Below are positions 23,543 to 32,132 of a DNA stretch of 33,705 bases, piece by piece. Made by a program: the position numbers and the translations under genes. Numbering within the stretch: the stretch's first letter is position 1; each line of letters opens with the position of its first letter. Source of the DNA: Flavobacteriaceae bacterium (GTDB taxonomy: Bacteria > Bacteroidota > Bacteroidia > Flavobacteriales > Flavobacteriaceae); contig JANTGS010000025.1 of the NCBI GenBank assembly GCA_024762795.1, positions 1 to 33,705 on the forward strand. Reading direction: 5' to 3'. The notes under the pieces were generated by a model that worked only from the letters and a program-made list of their open reading frames with translations, was not told the DNA's origin and ran no database searches.

Positions 23543-24208
23543 TTACTTTCCGAATTGATCGATGATCTTTAAAGAGCTTAGAGCCTCTTTTAACTTGGTT
23601 GAGGTCAGACTTTCTATGATTCTTCTCACCCATTTGACATGAAAGTTTTTATATGATAACTTATTTAAAAACCATAATAAAGGAATGATCAAAAGTCCAT
23701 CTATTACCAGATATCTGAACACAAAACCGGGATCTAAATGGGGATAAATATCAAAACCAAAAATTAAATATAATCCAATAATAGCATAGGCCCACCATAC
23801 GGGAATTGAAAGTAAAATGAGCTTTAAAAATAAAAATCCATGGGCATTAATCAATTCAATTTTTTTACTGATCTGTACAATTGGTTTGGAATAATCGATC
23901 TGTTGTAACAGAATAACTTGCCCGATGCTTCCTGTTAGTGCTATTAATGCGAAAAATTCAACAATAAACCCGCTGATTGCAAGGTGTGGTTCATTCCAAT
24001 GCCGTCCGATAAAAGACCCCATAAAAAGTACTATAATTCCAAAAAAAACAAGTTCAGAGATCCGATAAAATAAAAGAGATGAGGTTTTCTTTCTGGTTTG
24101 TTTAAGCTGAAGGTTCTTTAGGGCAGTCTTTTTATTCAGATGAATAATTTCATCTAATTTAGCATTGTATTCTGCCATTAGTTGTTTTAATTCAAATGTT
24201 TCCATCAT
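23543..24208 (-). CDS. Membrane protein, possible partner of the ECF sigma factor
   Basis: 221 aa. A charged N-terminal helix (about residues 3-42, ELKQLMAEYNAKLDEIIHLNKKTALKNL) precedes four transmembrane segments (about 50-66, 76-98, 123-150 and 162-182). Small proteins of this layout often sit next to ECF sigma factors in Bacteroidota, and the cytoplasmic helix could hold the sigma factor at the membrane. It is not a FecR-type anti-sigma factor. Its start lies inside the sigma gene: the overlap is 17 bases (24192-24208), or 14 if the second Met is used, so translation is coupled. An anti-sigma role is inference. Confidence 0.7.
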   Translation of the reverse strand: MMETFELKQLMAEYNAKLDEIIHLNKKTALKNLQLKQTRKKTSSLLFYRISELVFFGIIVLFMGSFIGRHWNEPHLAISGFIVEFFALIALTGSIGQVILLQQIDYSKPIVQISKKIELINAHGFLFLKLILLSIPVWWAYAIIGLYLIFGFDIYPHLDPGFVFRYLVIDGLLIIPLLWFLNKLSYKNFHVKWVRRIIESLTSTKLKEALSSLKIIDQFGK

Positions 24209-24737
24209 TTTGTCTTTTTTTAAATTCTTTACTCAATCTTATTTTTAATCTGCTAATCTTTGTGGCTGTGTTGGTTTTTGTAATTCCCAGTATATCAGCT
24301 ATGTCTTCATATTTTTTTCCATCCAAATACAAAAGTATTAGTGCTTTATTCAGTTCGTCTAATCCATTGATAAATTGTTGCAATAATTTTAAATTTTCAT
24401 CCAGTTCAGCCTTGTATTTTACTTCATTTTCAATATTTAATAATGATTCTTCTGAAAATGAAGTATGTTTAGATTGCCAGGTCTTTTTCTTTCTGTAAAA
24501 TGATATCGCTACGTTTAAAGCAATGCGATACATCCAGGTAGTATATTTATAATTGGCATCATATTTATCAAATGAATGCCAAAGCTGAAGGATAATTTCT
24601 TGCTCTAAATCCTTACGGTCTGCCTGATCTTTAGAATAGGAGTTAACTATTTTATAGATAATTCGTTTGTTGGAATCCAATAATTTAATAAACTTTTCTT
24701 TTTTACCGGAGTTCATATTGCTTTTTAAGAAATTCAC
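24192..24737 (-). CDS. ECF-type RNA polymerase sigma factor
   Basis: 181 aa. Region 2 (about residues 15-85) includes DLEQEIILQLWHSFDKYDANYKYTTWMYRIALNVAI, the core-binding and -10-recognition part. Region 4 (about 120-175) includes LIDELNKALILLYL-like sequence, DGKKYEDIADILGITKTNTATKISRLKIRL, an HTH for -35 recognition. Between them is a linker with no region 3, as in ECF factors. The start could also be the Met at 24716. The membrane protein gene overlaps its 3' end. Its stimulus is not evident. Confidence 0.9.
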   Translation of the reverse strand: MNFLKSNMNSGKKEKFIKLLDSNKRIIYKIVNSYSKDQADRKDLEQEIILQLWHSFDKYDANYKYTTWMYRIALNVAISFYRKKKTWQSKHTSFSEESLLNIENEVKYKAELDENLKLLQQFINGLDELNKALILLYLDGKKYEDIADILGITKTNTATKISRLKIRLSKEFKKRQNDGNI

Positions 24738-25086
24738 TTTAACATTTCAGTTCCTGCTTATTATACGCATCACCTTTAAAAAAATCACACTTTTAATCAA
24801 TTATCTGTTAAAAATAATTGATTCTAAAGGTTTCCTTTGACTTTTCCGAAGAAAAAATACTTGTAGATCTTCGTAAAAAAATCTGTTATTATATAAACAT
24901 ATTTTGTCGTATATAAGATGTTGAAATTTCTGTTTTGGCAAAATGGGAAATTTGAGTTGTATGAGTGATTAAAATTATTGTAGCGAAAAGGGCTTTTGTA
25001 GGGTTTTTATTTTTTAAATTTTTAAAGAGGAATAAGAACGGTTGGAAACCACACCGACAGTGATTCTTAAGATTGGTTTTACTTTT
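24738..25086. other. Gap of 349 bases without a gene
   Basis: AT-rich region between the sigma gene start and the methyltransferase stop. It must hold the promoter of the sigma operon but no clear TAnnTTTG is visible for it. Near 25030-25075 an imperfect hairpin (CGGT/ACCG arms within AAGAA/TTCTT arms on the minus strand) may mark the end of the methyltransferase gene. No open reading frame of note. Confidence 0.4.
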
Positions 25087-25836
25087 CTAATTTTTCTTAG
25101 CGATATAAAACCCATAACTGTAATAGTCATTATATTTTTTATACAATTCTATTTCAGTTTTATTTTCTTTAACAATTTTTTTTGCCAGTTCAGAAAAGTT
25201 ATTTCGTTTTAGAAAATTATCAAATCTTGCTTCCAGTGGTTTGTAGTAATTTTGAATCCAGCTATCTTTCCTGAGGTAAAAATAACCTGCCAATGAAAAT
25301 CCATTGTTCTCCAGAATTTTAATTTTGTTTGAGGCAATATCAATTTCCGGGTATTCCTGCATCCAGAATTCTTCTATTTCTTTGGGTCGGGAATTGGTAA
25401 TCCAGGTAATTTCACTAACAGCCAGATAACCACTCACTTTAAGAAAGTCTGCCCATTTCTGTATTCCATTCTTAAACCCTAAGTTATATATAGCACCTTC
25501 AGACCAGAGGAGATCAAATTCTTCATTGTTGAAAGTCAAATCATCCATTGATTTATGAAGCGTTTTGATTTTTCCTTTTAACCCCAGTTTTTCTGACTTT
25601 TTATTTAATTCATCCAGAAATTCAGGAAACAGGTCAACTGCTGTAATTTCTGCACTTAAATTTTGGGCAAGAGTAATAGTTTGACCTCCTGAGCCACATC
25701 CAATATCTGCAATTTTTAAATTGTTAATGCCGGATAAGCCTGTAAAATCAAGGGCTTTTAAGGTTTCTCTTTCACTTCCGGGACCCTGTCTTTTTGAATT
25801 TTTATGAAGGTCGATGATTAGTTCTATTTCTGTCAT
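25087..25836 (-). CDS. Class I SAM-dependent methyltransferase
   Basis: 249 aa with a Rossmann-type methyltransferase fold. Motif I is IADIGCGSGGQT (residues 42-53), the acidic end of strand two is VDLF (D68), and the post-motif region DLLWSEGAIYNLGF resembles the Bacteroidota branch acting on small molecules. A flexible N-terminus with HKNSKRQGPGSERET lies before it. The substrate is not known. It is monocistronic, with the lipoprotein gene 150 bases upstream (minus direction) behind a separate hairpin. Confidence 0.85.
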   Translation of the reverse strand: MTEIELIIDLHKNSKRQGPGSERETLKALDFTGLSGINNLKIADIGCGSGGQTITLAQNLSAEITAVDLFPEFLDELNKKSEKLGLKGKIKTLHKSMDDLTFNNEEFDLLWSEGAIYNLGFKNGIQKWADFLKVSGYLAVSEITWITNSRPKEIEEFWMQEYPEIDIASNKIKILENNGFSLAGYFYLRKDSWIQNYYKPLEARFDNFLKRNNFSELAKKIVKENKTEIELYKKYNDYYSYGFYIAKKN

Positions 25837-25943
25837 CTATTCAATTAATTTTATTTTGTATGAATAACGATCCAGATCCAAATATAACCATTTATCATTG
25901 AATAAGATAGAGAGAATTTGTATTTTAAGGCAACTAAATTAAA

Positions 25944-25975
25944 TGCCAAGTCTTAACTGTAGAGAAGACTTGGCA
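25944..25975 (-). terminator. Probable terminator of the SMP-30-like gene
   Basis: Perfect 11-bp stem, TGCCAAGTCTT (25944-25954) against AAGACTTGGCA (25965-25975), with a ten-base loop. In minus orientation it is followed by TTTAATTTAG, a weak T-rich tail. Position right after the stop at 25987 supports a terminator. Confidence 0.65.
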
Positions 25976-25986
25976 ATTGAGTATAA

Positions 25987-27015
25987 TTAAAATCTGATCT
26001 GTTCAATGATCCAGGTATTTGGAGTTTTATTTGAAAAATCCTGATTAATAACAAAATAATTACCATCGGGGGTTTGGGCAACAGTAGTACTTGTAGTTAT
26101 TTCTTTAGAATTTATCACTTCGGCAGATTCCCAGTTATTCTTCCCCGATAATTCTATTAACGTATTTCCTCCAGGTGTCTTTCCGTTGTTGGTTACACCA
26201 ATAACATTCCCTGAAGAGGTAATAAGCATTCCGTCAAAACCTGTAAAACCTGAATTTTTTATATCTACCACTTTAGCTGAATCGGGGTTATTTAGAGGGA
26301 TTTTAACCAGGCCATAGTCTGCATAAAGTCCTTTTTTATCTACATTAAGTAAAGAAACCAGCAAATATCCTTCCGGATGAAAATCCAGTCCGTTAGGGCC
26401 ACTTGGTATGCCAGTTTTGTTAATCCAAAAAACGCTTGGCTTACCGTTTATGTCTACTTTATAAATCACACGTGCAAACCAGTCGGAAATATAAGCATTA
26501 CCATCATTATCTACAGCAATATCATTTGCAAAATAAGCTGCGGCCTCAGGCAATAGAGAAGATAAATTGATATCTTTTTCTAATACTCCTGTTTTTAGGT
26601 TATAGATTCTTAAAAAGGCCGTTCCTTTGGTTGTTTTGTCACCATCGTACAATTCTGTACCATTAAACCCCGCTGCTAAAAGTCTGTTTCTTTTGTAATC
26701 AATTTGAAGCCCCGCAGTAGATAAAGGAAATGACTCACCACTTGTAAAGGATTTAAAATTTCCATTAGGGTGAACTTTAATTATTGGACCTGCATTAAGT
26801 GAACTCAATAAAAATGTATTATCATTTTTATCATATTCAATTCCTTCGGGATTCTGAGCTATTTCTTCAATTTTTATAACTTTAGGTAATTCTGATTTCT
26901 TTACTTCTTCTTTGATCGGAGGAAGGTTTGACTTAGTGTTGTCTTTGTCTGACTTGTTATTGCAAGAAGTTGCTACTGCTATAATTACTGTAATAGCCAA
27001 TAATAATTTTTTCAT
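25987..27015 (-). CDS. SMP-30/gluconolactonase-like lipoprotein
   Basis: 342 aa. Lipoprotein signal with Cys18 (VIIAVATSCNNKSD), then a Lys/Asp/Ser-rich linker, then a beta-propeller of the SMP-30/gluconolactonase/strictosidine-synthase type: NPEGIEYDKNDNTFLLSS, FANDIAVDNDGNAYISDWFARVIYKVD, and GPNGLDFHPEGYLLVS are repeating blade signatures carrying Asn/Asp metal ligands. Outer-membrane-anchored, periplasmic or surface location is expected. Lactone hydrolysis is possible, but catalysis cannot be confirmed from sequence. No operon partner. Confidence 0.78.
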   Translation of the reverse strand: MKKLLLAITVIIAVATSCNNKSDKDNTKSNLPPIKEEVKKSELPKVIKIEEIAQNPEGIEYDKNDNTFLLSSLNAGPIIKVHPNGNFKSFTSGESFPLSTAGLQIDYKRNRLLAAGFNGTELYDGDKTTKGTAFLRIYNLKTGVLEKDINLSSLLPEAAAYFANDIAVDNDGNAYISDWFARVIYKVDINGKPSVFWINKTGIPSGPNGLDFHPEGYLLVSLLNVDKKGLYADYGLVKIPLNNPDSAKVVDIKNSGFTGFDGMLITSSGNVIGVTNNGKTPGGNTLIELSGKNNWESAEVINSKEITTSTTVAQTPDGNYFVINQDFSNKTPNTWIIEQIRF

Positions 27016-27199
27016 TTTTAAATAGTTTTTTAGTTTAACGTATTATGACCGCAAAAAATTTATATTTATTCAAATTCAATTTTGGAAAGAATTTGGTCAA
27101 AGATTTATTTTATGACATGATACAGTTAACGGTCATGCATTGATTTGAACGCAAAGTACACAAATAAATCAGAAGAGAATGAAAACAAACCAAGGTAGT

Positions 27200-28096
27200 T
27201 TAGATACTTTTTACTGATTTTCTGAATTCGGTGGGAGAGAGGTTTGTTTTTCTTTTAAAAAGTCGGGAAAAGTAGTTTGGATATTCAAACCCGAGACGAT
27301 CAGAAATTTCGGTAACAGTTTGTGATGAATTTAAAAGTTGTTTTTTAGCTTCTTCAATTATAAAATTATGAATTACAGTTAGTGCAGATTTACCTGAGTT
27401 ATGTCTAACCGTATCGCTTAAATAGTTAGGAGTAACATGTAATTTGTTTGCAAAAAACTGAACTGAAGGTTGTTGTATCTCAATTTCTGAATTATAGGAA
27501 TAATATTCTTTCAATAAATCAAAAAAGTTATTGGATAATTGGCTGTTAAATTTTTTTCTGGTTTCAAACTGCCGGGCATAAAATCTTTCGGTTAAATTAA
27601 GTAAGGTACTTATGTAGGATAAAATTATGGGTATTGAAAAATTATCTTTTTTATCATGAAATTCGTTCCAGGCCATTTCCATGATATTACTTACAAGTTT
27701 CTCTTCACTTTTTACCAAAAGTAAGGTTTCATTAACTTCATAAGAAAAGAAATCGTAAGTGCTGATATCTTTATGATTAAAATGCTTTTTAAAGATGTCA
27801 GGATGAATTAATATTTGAAATCCTTTCCAGGGATTGGTTGAATTGCAGGTATAGACTTGACCAGGTTTGATAAAATGTAAAATTCCGTTTTCTCCTTCAA
27901 ATTTAGTCTTACCTATTTGAATAAATCCATTAAAGTTATTGACAAATGAAATTTTATAAAAGTCAAAAATGACTGGTTCGTTTTTTATTAAATTTATATT
28001 TTTTGCATCCTCATATTTTTGAATATCAATTAACGGATGCTTGATATCCAGATTATAAAATTCGTTTATTTTTTGTATATTTTTAAAGTGTTTCAA
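27200..28096 (-). CDS. AraC-family transcriptional regulator
   Basis: 298 aa. The N-terminal half is a cupin-like effector domain (IQIGKTKFEGENGILHFIKPGQVYTC). The C-terminal 100 residues carry two HTH motifs: VQFFANKLHVTPNYLSDTVR and VTEISDRLGFEYPNYFSRLFKRKTNLSPTEFRK, the canonical AraC DNA-binding signature. The downstream end is not followed by a strong terminator. A decayed VOC-family gene starts just upstream on the same strand, so the regulator may once have been expressed with it. Effector and targets are unknown. Confidence 0.9.
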   Translation of the reverse strand: MKHFKNIQKINEFYNLDIKHPLIDIQKYEDAKNINLIKNEPVIFDFYKISFVNNFNGFIQIGKTKFEGENGILHFIKPGQVYTCNSTNPWKGFQILIHPDIFKKHFNHKDISTYDFFSYEVNETLLLVKSEEKLVSNIMEMAWNEFHDKKDNFSIPIILSYISTLLNLTERFYARQFETRKKFNSQLSNNFFDLLKEYYSYNSEIEIQQPSVQFFANKLHVTPNYLSDTVRHNSGKSALTVIHNFIIEEAKKQLLNSSQTVTEISDRLGFEYPNYFSRLFKRKTNLSPTEFRKSVKSI

Positions 28097-28113
28097 ATGG
28101 ATTTCATTTCTCT

Positions 28114-28520
28114 CTACAAATTCATCTTACTTTTTCTTCTTAGGCCTGCATCAAAATTTATCACTCATCGGAGGCCAGATTTATCAGAAAACATTCCGAA
28201 ATAAGAAATTCAAAAGACTTTATTCAGAGGTATTGTTATTTTACCACCTTCAGAAAAATTATTGAACAGCCTCTCCTTTTCCTCTTAAATCTCAGTTTTT
28301 ACTGTCACAAAAAAAATTGTTTCCCTGCGTGATATTCGAGCTCCATCCTCCACCTGTTTTACTTCCTATAAGTCTGGCATTTCCAATTGGAAATGAGACG
28401 TACATTAGCTTTTCCTTATCAGAATAGGCAACCGGGAATTTTTGATCTTTTGCTATATTCTAACATTTTTACCCATATGGATTTATTCTCCACCAAAGAC
28501 AGATGTATTTAATAAGAACG
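28114..28520 (-). pseudogene. Decayed PhnB/VOC-family (glyoxalase fold) gene
   Basis: Minus-strand translation in shifting frames gives recognisable PhnB-like pieces in the right order: VFGGE near 28490, then FPVAYSDKEKLMYVSFPIGN and ARLIGSKTGGGWSSNITQGNN (28330-28440), then EEKERLFNNFSEGGKITIPL and the C-terminal ISYFGMFSDKSGLR (28145-28280). Damage includes a frameshift in an eight-T run (28307-28314), an in-frame TAA before EEKERLF, and two TGA codons exactly where the family has conserved Trp (VF*ISYF, LR*VINF). The N-terminus is not recoverable. It lies just upstream of the AraC gene on the same strand. Confidence 0.8.
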
Positions 28521-28609
28521 ACTTTTACAAGATATCCGTAGGGGAAAAGTCTAACTTCAGAAATCACAACCACAGTTTTTTCTCATTTCCGGATAGAGAT
28601 ATTAGAATA

Positions 28610-29419
28610 TTAATTGTTAATGAATTGTAGGTTTATTCCGGTAAAAATTTGTAATTGAGGTTGAGTCCCTTTGTGTAGCAATGAATACTGGGGCTCTACA
28701 AATAAATTAAAAACGGTATTGCCAACTTTTACAACCTTACCCATACCTAATGCAAAAGGAATGTGATAACTGTCATTTTTAAAATCAAAAGCCCAAATAG
28801 GTGCCCCTCTTAGATAGGCTCCTTTACCGAGTTGCCAAAAATAAAAAGGTTGAATGGCCGCCATATTTGTATTAGGGCGATCAGAGTCTCCTGCAAATGA
28901 AGCTTGCCAGGTAATTAAACCACCAAATTGAAATACAGGTGACTTAGCAATAAATGCAACAAAGGCAAATCCTCCCTGCCACTTACCGGACCCTATATTG
29001 GTTTCTGTTGCAGTAGGAGCAGAAATTAAGGGGCCAGCTCCAACTGTTGCTGTTGGTTTAGAGACGAAATTATATGATACAAAAGCATTGATATCTCCTA
29101 AACCATTTGTAGAGGTTACAATTCCTGTTGTTGGATCAGGAATTCCTATTGTATTTAAAGGTGCAGATACACGCAATAATACTCGGCCATCTGCAAAAGG
29201 TTTTGCAAAACGAATCCAGGCATTGTTCAAATACATATCATCGGGAGCATCTGTTAATTTTGGTATGTAATAATTATGAAAGTTCAATGCAGTTGTATTG
29301 GCCAATGGATTATTTGCCTGTGCTGCTGAACCTGATTTTTCTTTTGTATCTTCTGTTTGTGCCAATAGATTACTTAATCCAATAAATATTGCTATAAATA
29401 AAATTATTGAGTTCTTCAT
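28610..29419 (-). CDS. Outer-membrane beta-barrel protein of unknown substrate
   Basis: 269 aa. Signal peptide at residues 1-20 (MKNSIILFIAIFIGLSNLLA, cut near AQ). The mature part has strands rich in aromatic and Gly residues: GLGDINAFVSYNFV, WQGGFAFVAFI, QFGGLITWQASF, and a final LQIFTGINLQF. This matches transporter-like barrels often grouped with phenol-degradation MetA-type or neuromedin-U-like outer-membrane proteins. A TATATTTG box lies 49 bases upstream. The neighbouring enzymes on the same strand may be metabolically linked, but no substrate is deducible. Confidence 0.7.
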   Translation of the reverse strand: MKNSIILFIAIFIGLSNLLAQTEDTKEKSGSAAQANNPLANTTALNFHNYYIPKLTDAPDDMYLNNAWIRFAKPFADGRVLLRVSAPLNTIGIPDPTTGIVTSTNGLGDINAFVSYNFVSKPTATVGAGPLISAPTATETNIGSGKWQGGFAFVAFIAKSPVFQFGGLITWQASFAGDSDRPNTNMAAIQPFYFWQLGKGAYLRGAPIWAFDFKNDSYHIPFALGMGKVVKVGNTVFNLFVEPQYSLLHKGTQPQLQIFTGINLQFINN

Positions 29420-29468
29420 TGTTTATTTTTTTATAAATGATTAATAATTCTGATACATCTCATATATA

Positions 29469-29476
29469 CAAATATA
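29469..29476 (-). promoter_or_regulatory. -7 promoter box of the outer-membrane protein gene
   Basis: Minus strand TATATTTG, a full TAnnTTTG match, leaving a leader of about 45 bases before the start at 29419. Confidence 0.5.
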
Positions 29477-29572
29477 AGTATTATTCAGAAAAAAAAGTAT
29501 AAACCAACAAATTAGTTTTCTGGCCTGAATAAGCCTTTTAAATATTTTTTGGTTGGTTTTAAGTTTTATTAT

Positions 29573-29690
29573 CGAAAGGCCGTACTCCAATCTTGATGGC
29601 TAAGTGGGCGGGTTCCGTACGAATGATCGGTGATGTGAGAGGCAAACCCTGACCATTTTAGCCGGAGCTGCCAACTCTATTGGTAAATCG
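29573..29690. other. GC-richer noncoding patch, possible retroelement remnant
   Basis: About 115 bases much less AT-rich than their surroundings, with no open frame of note. It contains CGTAC and GTACG arms (29581-29585 and 29617-29621) and GTGATGTGAGAGGC (29629-29642), reminiscent of the 3' regions of bacterial group II introns, but no complete domain V is present and no reverse transcriptase is near. It ends just at the stop of the dehydrogenase gene. Confidence 0.25.
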
Positions 29691-29692
29691 TA

Positions 29693-30595
29693 TTATTTCT
29701 TTAAGAAATCAGGGGATTCATAGCTTGGATTCGGATAAGTATAAAATCCCTCTCCTGATGAAATCCCCATTTTACCCTTATTTATGAAATTTTCCTTGAC
29801 CCATAACGCACGCTTTTTGAAGCTGTCATCATTATGAGCAATTGCTAAACTTTCTAAAGTATGGTATACGGTTCCCATGCCTACAATATCCATTAAAGTA
29901 CACGGACCGTATGTAGATTTTGTAGAAATAATCCATGTTTTATCTACATATTCCGGGCTCGCAACACCATTCATGACTAAATCAAGACCTGAAATCAGAA
30001 ACGGAATAAAAATGGCGTTCATAACAAAACCGGGATTCTCTTTTTTAACAGGTATAGCAACCATGTCTATTGCTCTTGCAAAATCTATTACAAGGTTGTA
30101 TATATCTTTATCAGTTGTAGAATGCCCCATTACTTCAGCAATATTAGTATCCCATATCCCCCCTGTGGCAAAATGTAATCCAAGAAATTTTCCAGGTCTA
30201 CCTGAAGCATCAGCATATAAACTTGGAATGGTAGATGATGTATTGGTTGTAAAAATGGTTTTTTCAGGAGCAATTTCACCTAATTCAGAGAAAAATTTTG
30301 TTTTCAATTCAACATTTTCAGGGATCGATTCACTTACAATATCTGCGTCATTTATGGCTTCCTGTAAATTTGTAGTATAGCTTATTCTACCCAATGTATC
30401 GTTTATTTGTTGTTGAGTGGCACCTCGTTGAGTTAAAAAAAGGTTGGCAAACTCTTTATGAAATGCTTTACTTGCTTTCAGGCCTTTTTCAAAGACGTCA
30501 TATACTTTTACGTTAAATCCATGAAATGCTGTTTGCCATGCTATTTGTGATCCGAGAGTTCCTCCTCCCGCAATCATTACATTTTTAATTATCAT
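29693..30595 (-). CDS. 3-hydroxyacyl-CoA dehydrogenase-like protein
   Basis: 300 aa, NAD-dependent oxidation of a 3-hydroxyacyl-CoA. The N-terminal Rossmann motif is VMIAGGGTLGSQIA, with NTSS (118-121), ESIPE (89-93) and catalytic H141 (GLHF) visible. The C-terminal helical domain includes KKENPGFVMNAIF and GPCTLMDIVGMGTVYH. The usual HFFNPxxxM sequence is replaced by HFATGGIWDTN, and the His-Glu pair (H141, E154) is one residue further apart than in the human enzyme. Substrate may differ from ordinary fatty acyl-CoA. It is upstream (minus direction) of the outer-membrane gene and separated from the DUF1254 genes by a strong terminator. Confidence 0.82.
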   Translation of the reverse strand: MIIKNVMIAGGGTLGSQIAWQTAFHGFNVKVYDVFEKGLKASKAFHKEFANLFLTQRGATQQQINDTLGRISYTTNLQEAINDADIVSESIPENVELKTKFFSELGEIAPEKTIFTTNTSSTIPSLYADASGRPGKFLGLHFATGGIWDTNIAEVMGHSTTDKDIYNLVIDFARAIDMVAIPVKKENPGFVMNAIFIPFLISGLDLVMNGVASPEYVDKTWIISTKSTYGPCTLMDIVGMGTVYHTLESLAIAHNDDSFKKRALWVKENFINKGKMGISSGEGFYTYPNPSYESPDFLKK

Positions 30596-30653
30596 TTTTT
30601 TAAAATTTGATTTTATACATAATTTTCCGGTTTATTACCAGATCAAAAGATAC

Positions 30654-30690
30654 AAAAAAGCCATAGACGAAGCAAAAACTTCGCTATGGC
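30654..30690 (-). terminator. Rho-independent terminator after the DUF1254 pair
   Basis: GCCATAG-A-CGAAG (30660-30672, one bulged base) pairs with CTTCG-CTATGGC (30679-30690) around a six-base loop. In minus orientation it is followed by TTTTTTG, so it ends transcription of the DUF1254 operon. Confidence 0.88.
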
Positions 30691-30724
30691 ATATTTGCTT
30701 TGGAGACAAACCTTTTTACTGTTA

Positions 30725-32122
30725 TTATTCAATTACTTTTACAGCAGGTTCTTTCCAAGTTCCATCAATCATACTGCTATCAGGTCCATAATATCTTCCT
30801 ACTATAAAGAAAGGACCATCAGGAGCAGGAAGCCAATTAGAAACTTTATCCTCACTTGGTTTTTCGTGTTGGATGTAAATTTCCAATGAACCGTCTTTGC
30901 CGAATTTTAATCCTTCTGTTCTGTCACCAATACTATAACGATTAATTGGATTTTCAACCAATAACCTTGTAGGTAAGGTGTACATAGTAAGACTCCAGAA
31001 GTATTTTACTTTTGGGATTTGATTTTTCTCAAATCTCATGATGTACTTTTGTTTTCCATTCAATGGATTTCCTTTATCATCCTTTTGAGGAGAAGTGTAA
31101 TAGGCTTCTTCTATTGAGTTTCCATATATTCCTATATTTACACCAATACTACGTTTCATATAGTCATTTTTCAAAAACTCTCTGGTACCAAACAAACCTT
31201 TACTGTCTTTGTTGCTTGCTGTACGTTCGTTTAATTCTTTCAATCCTTCATCTACACCTTCTTTTAATGCAACTTGCTGTTCTTTGCTAAGTTTATTGAA
31301 ATCAAAAGGTTTACCGGCTTCTATACCTAATTTCTTAAATCCTTCAAGCAATTCTTTTTCGCTTGGATGTGGCTCGGTAAATTGAAGTATAAAGTTTGTA
31401 TATTTAATAAATTCAGGTGATAAAGCTTCTTTCTCATTCCATGGGATCCAATTTACAGCTTTAGCAGGTTCAGGTGTTTTCCCGGATTTTGAGAATTTAC
31501 TATAAGGTTGAATTAAATATTGGGCCTGAATTTTTTTTACATTTTCAATATCTTTTTCGTTTTTCAATTCGGTACGGGTTAGAGTTCCAATAAAGTAAGA
31601 TTCACTTTTAATGACTTCTGTGATACCTTCAGGTTTTTCACCTTTCCAGTTAGGTCCGACAAACATATAATTGCCTGCTTTGTTATCATTTGTTCTGCTA
31701 CCTATGTAGGCAAAATTATGGGTATATAGATCGAACCATTGCATCACATAGTATCGGTCTTTAGGTAATTCAGGAACGCTTACCACAATTGGTTCGGTTC
31801 TAAGATCAAGCCATGCCCATGAATAAGGTGTGTCATTATTAGGAGTAACGATATCTTTATCATCAGGTGTAAAACTCTTTGAGTAATGACGGTATTTATT
31901 AAAACCTCCAATATAACCGGGATAACTTTTATCTATCGCTTGCTGATATAGGGTTTTATAGTTAAAAAGTAAAGCATAGGAGTAAATAAAGGCTTCTTTG
32001 TATTGATCCTTTAGACTAGTTTCGTTAGTTTTTGCCTGCTCTTTTTTTGTGTCATTTTTATTACATCCGGTAAAAACAGCTAATGTAATTAATACGGTAA
32101 ATACAAGGTTAAATTTTTTCAT
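30725..32122 (-). CDS. DUF1254/DUF1214 lipoprotein
   Basis: 465 aa from the Met at 32122 (MKKFNLVF). An upstream Met at 32140 would overlap the previous stop and only adds MTKTMI, so the later start is preferred. The signal ends VFTGC (lipobox). The DUF1254 part carries TPNNDTPYSWAWLDLRTEPIV and RYYVMQWFDLYTHNFAYIGSR. The C-terminal DUF1214 part carries YFWSLTMYTLPTRLLVENPINRYSIGDR and GPFFIVGRYYGPD. The family is common beside lipid and phenol metabolism genes, and its function is not settled. It follows a larger paralogue with a 10-base gap. Confidence 0.88.
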   Translation of the reverse strand: MKKFNLVFTVLITLAVFTGCNKNDTKKEQAKTNETSLKDQYKEAFIYSYALLFNYKTLYQQAIDKSYPGYIGGFNKYRHYSKSFTPDDKDIVTPNNDTPYSWAWLDLRTEPIVVSVPELPKDRYYVMQWFDLYTHNFAYIGSRTNDNKAGNYMFVGPNWKGEKPEGITEVIKSESYFIGTLTRTELKNEKDIENVKKIQAQYLIQPYSKFSKSGKTPEPAKAVNWIPWNEKEALSPEFIKYTNFILQFTEPHPSEKELLEGFKKLGIEAGKPFDFNKLSKEQQVALKEGVDEGLKELNERTASNKDSKGLFGTREFLKNDYMKRSIGVNIGIYGNSIEEAYYTSPQKDDKGNPLNGKQKYIMRFEKNQIPKVKYFWSLTMYTLPTRLLVENPINRYSIGDRTEGLKFGKDGSLEIYIQHEKPSEDKVSNWLPAPDGPFFIVGRYYGPDSSMIDGTWKEPAVKVIE

Positions 32123-32132
32123 GATCATAGTT

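Noticed and set aside
28145-28280. TGA read as Trp (recoding) in the VOC remnant
   Set aside because: Both TGA codons sit at conserved Trp positions, but the gene also has frameshifts and a TAA, and nearby intact genes use TGG for Trp and TGA as stop. Decay is simpler.
28442-28630. 62-aa plus-strand frame
   Set aside because: It runs antisense across the VOC pseudogene, whose recovered segments explain the region better, and it has no recognisable features.
29573-29690. A complete group II intron
   Set aside because: No reverse transcriptase frame, no recognisable domain V and no 5' end are present. Only a weak resemblance remains.
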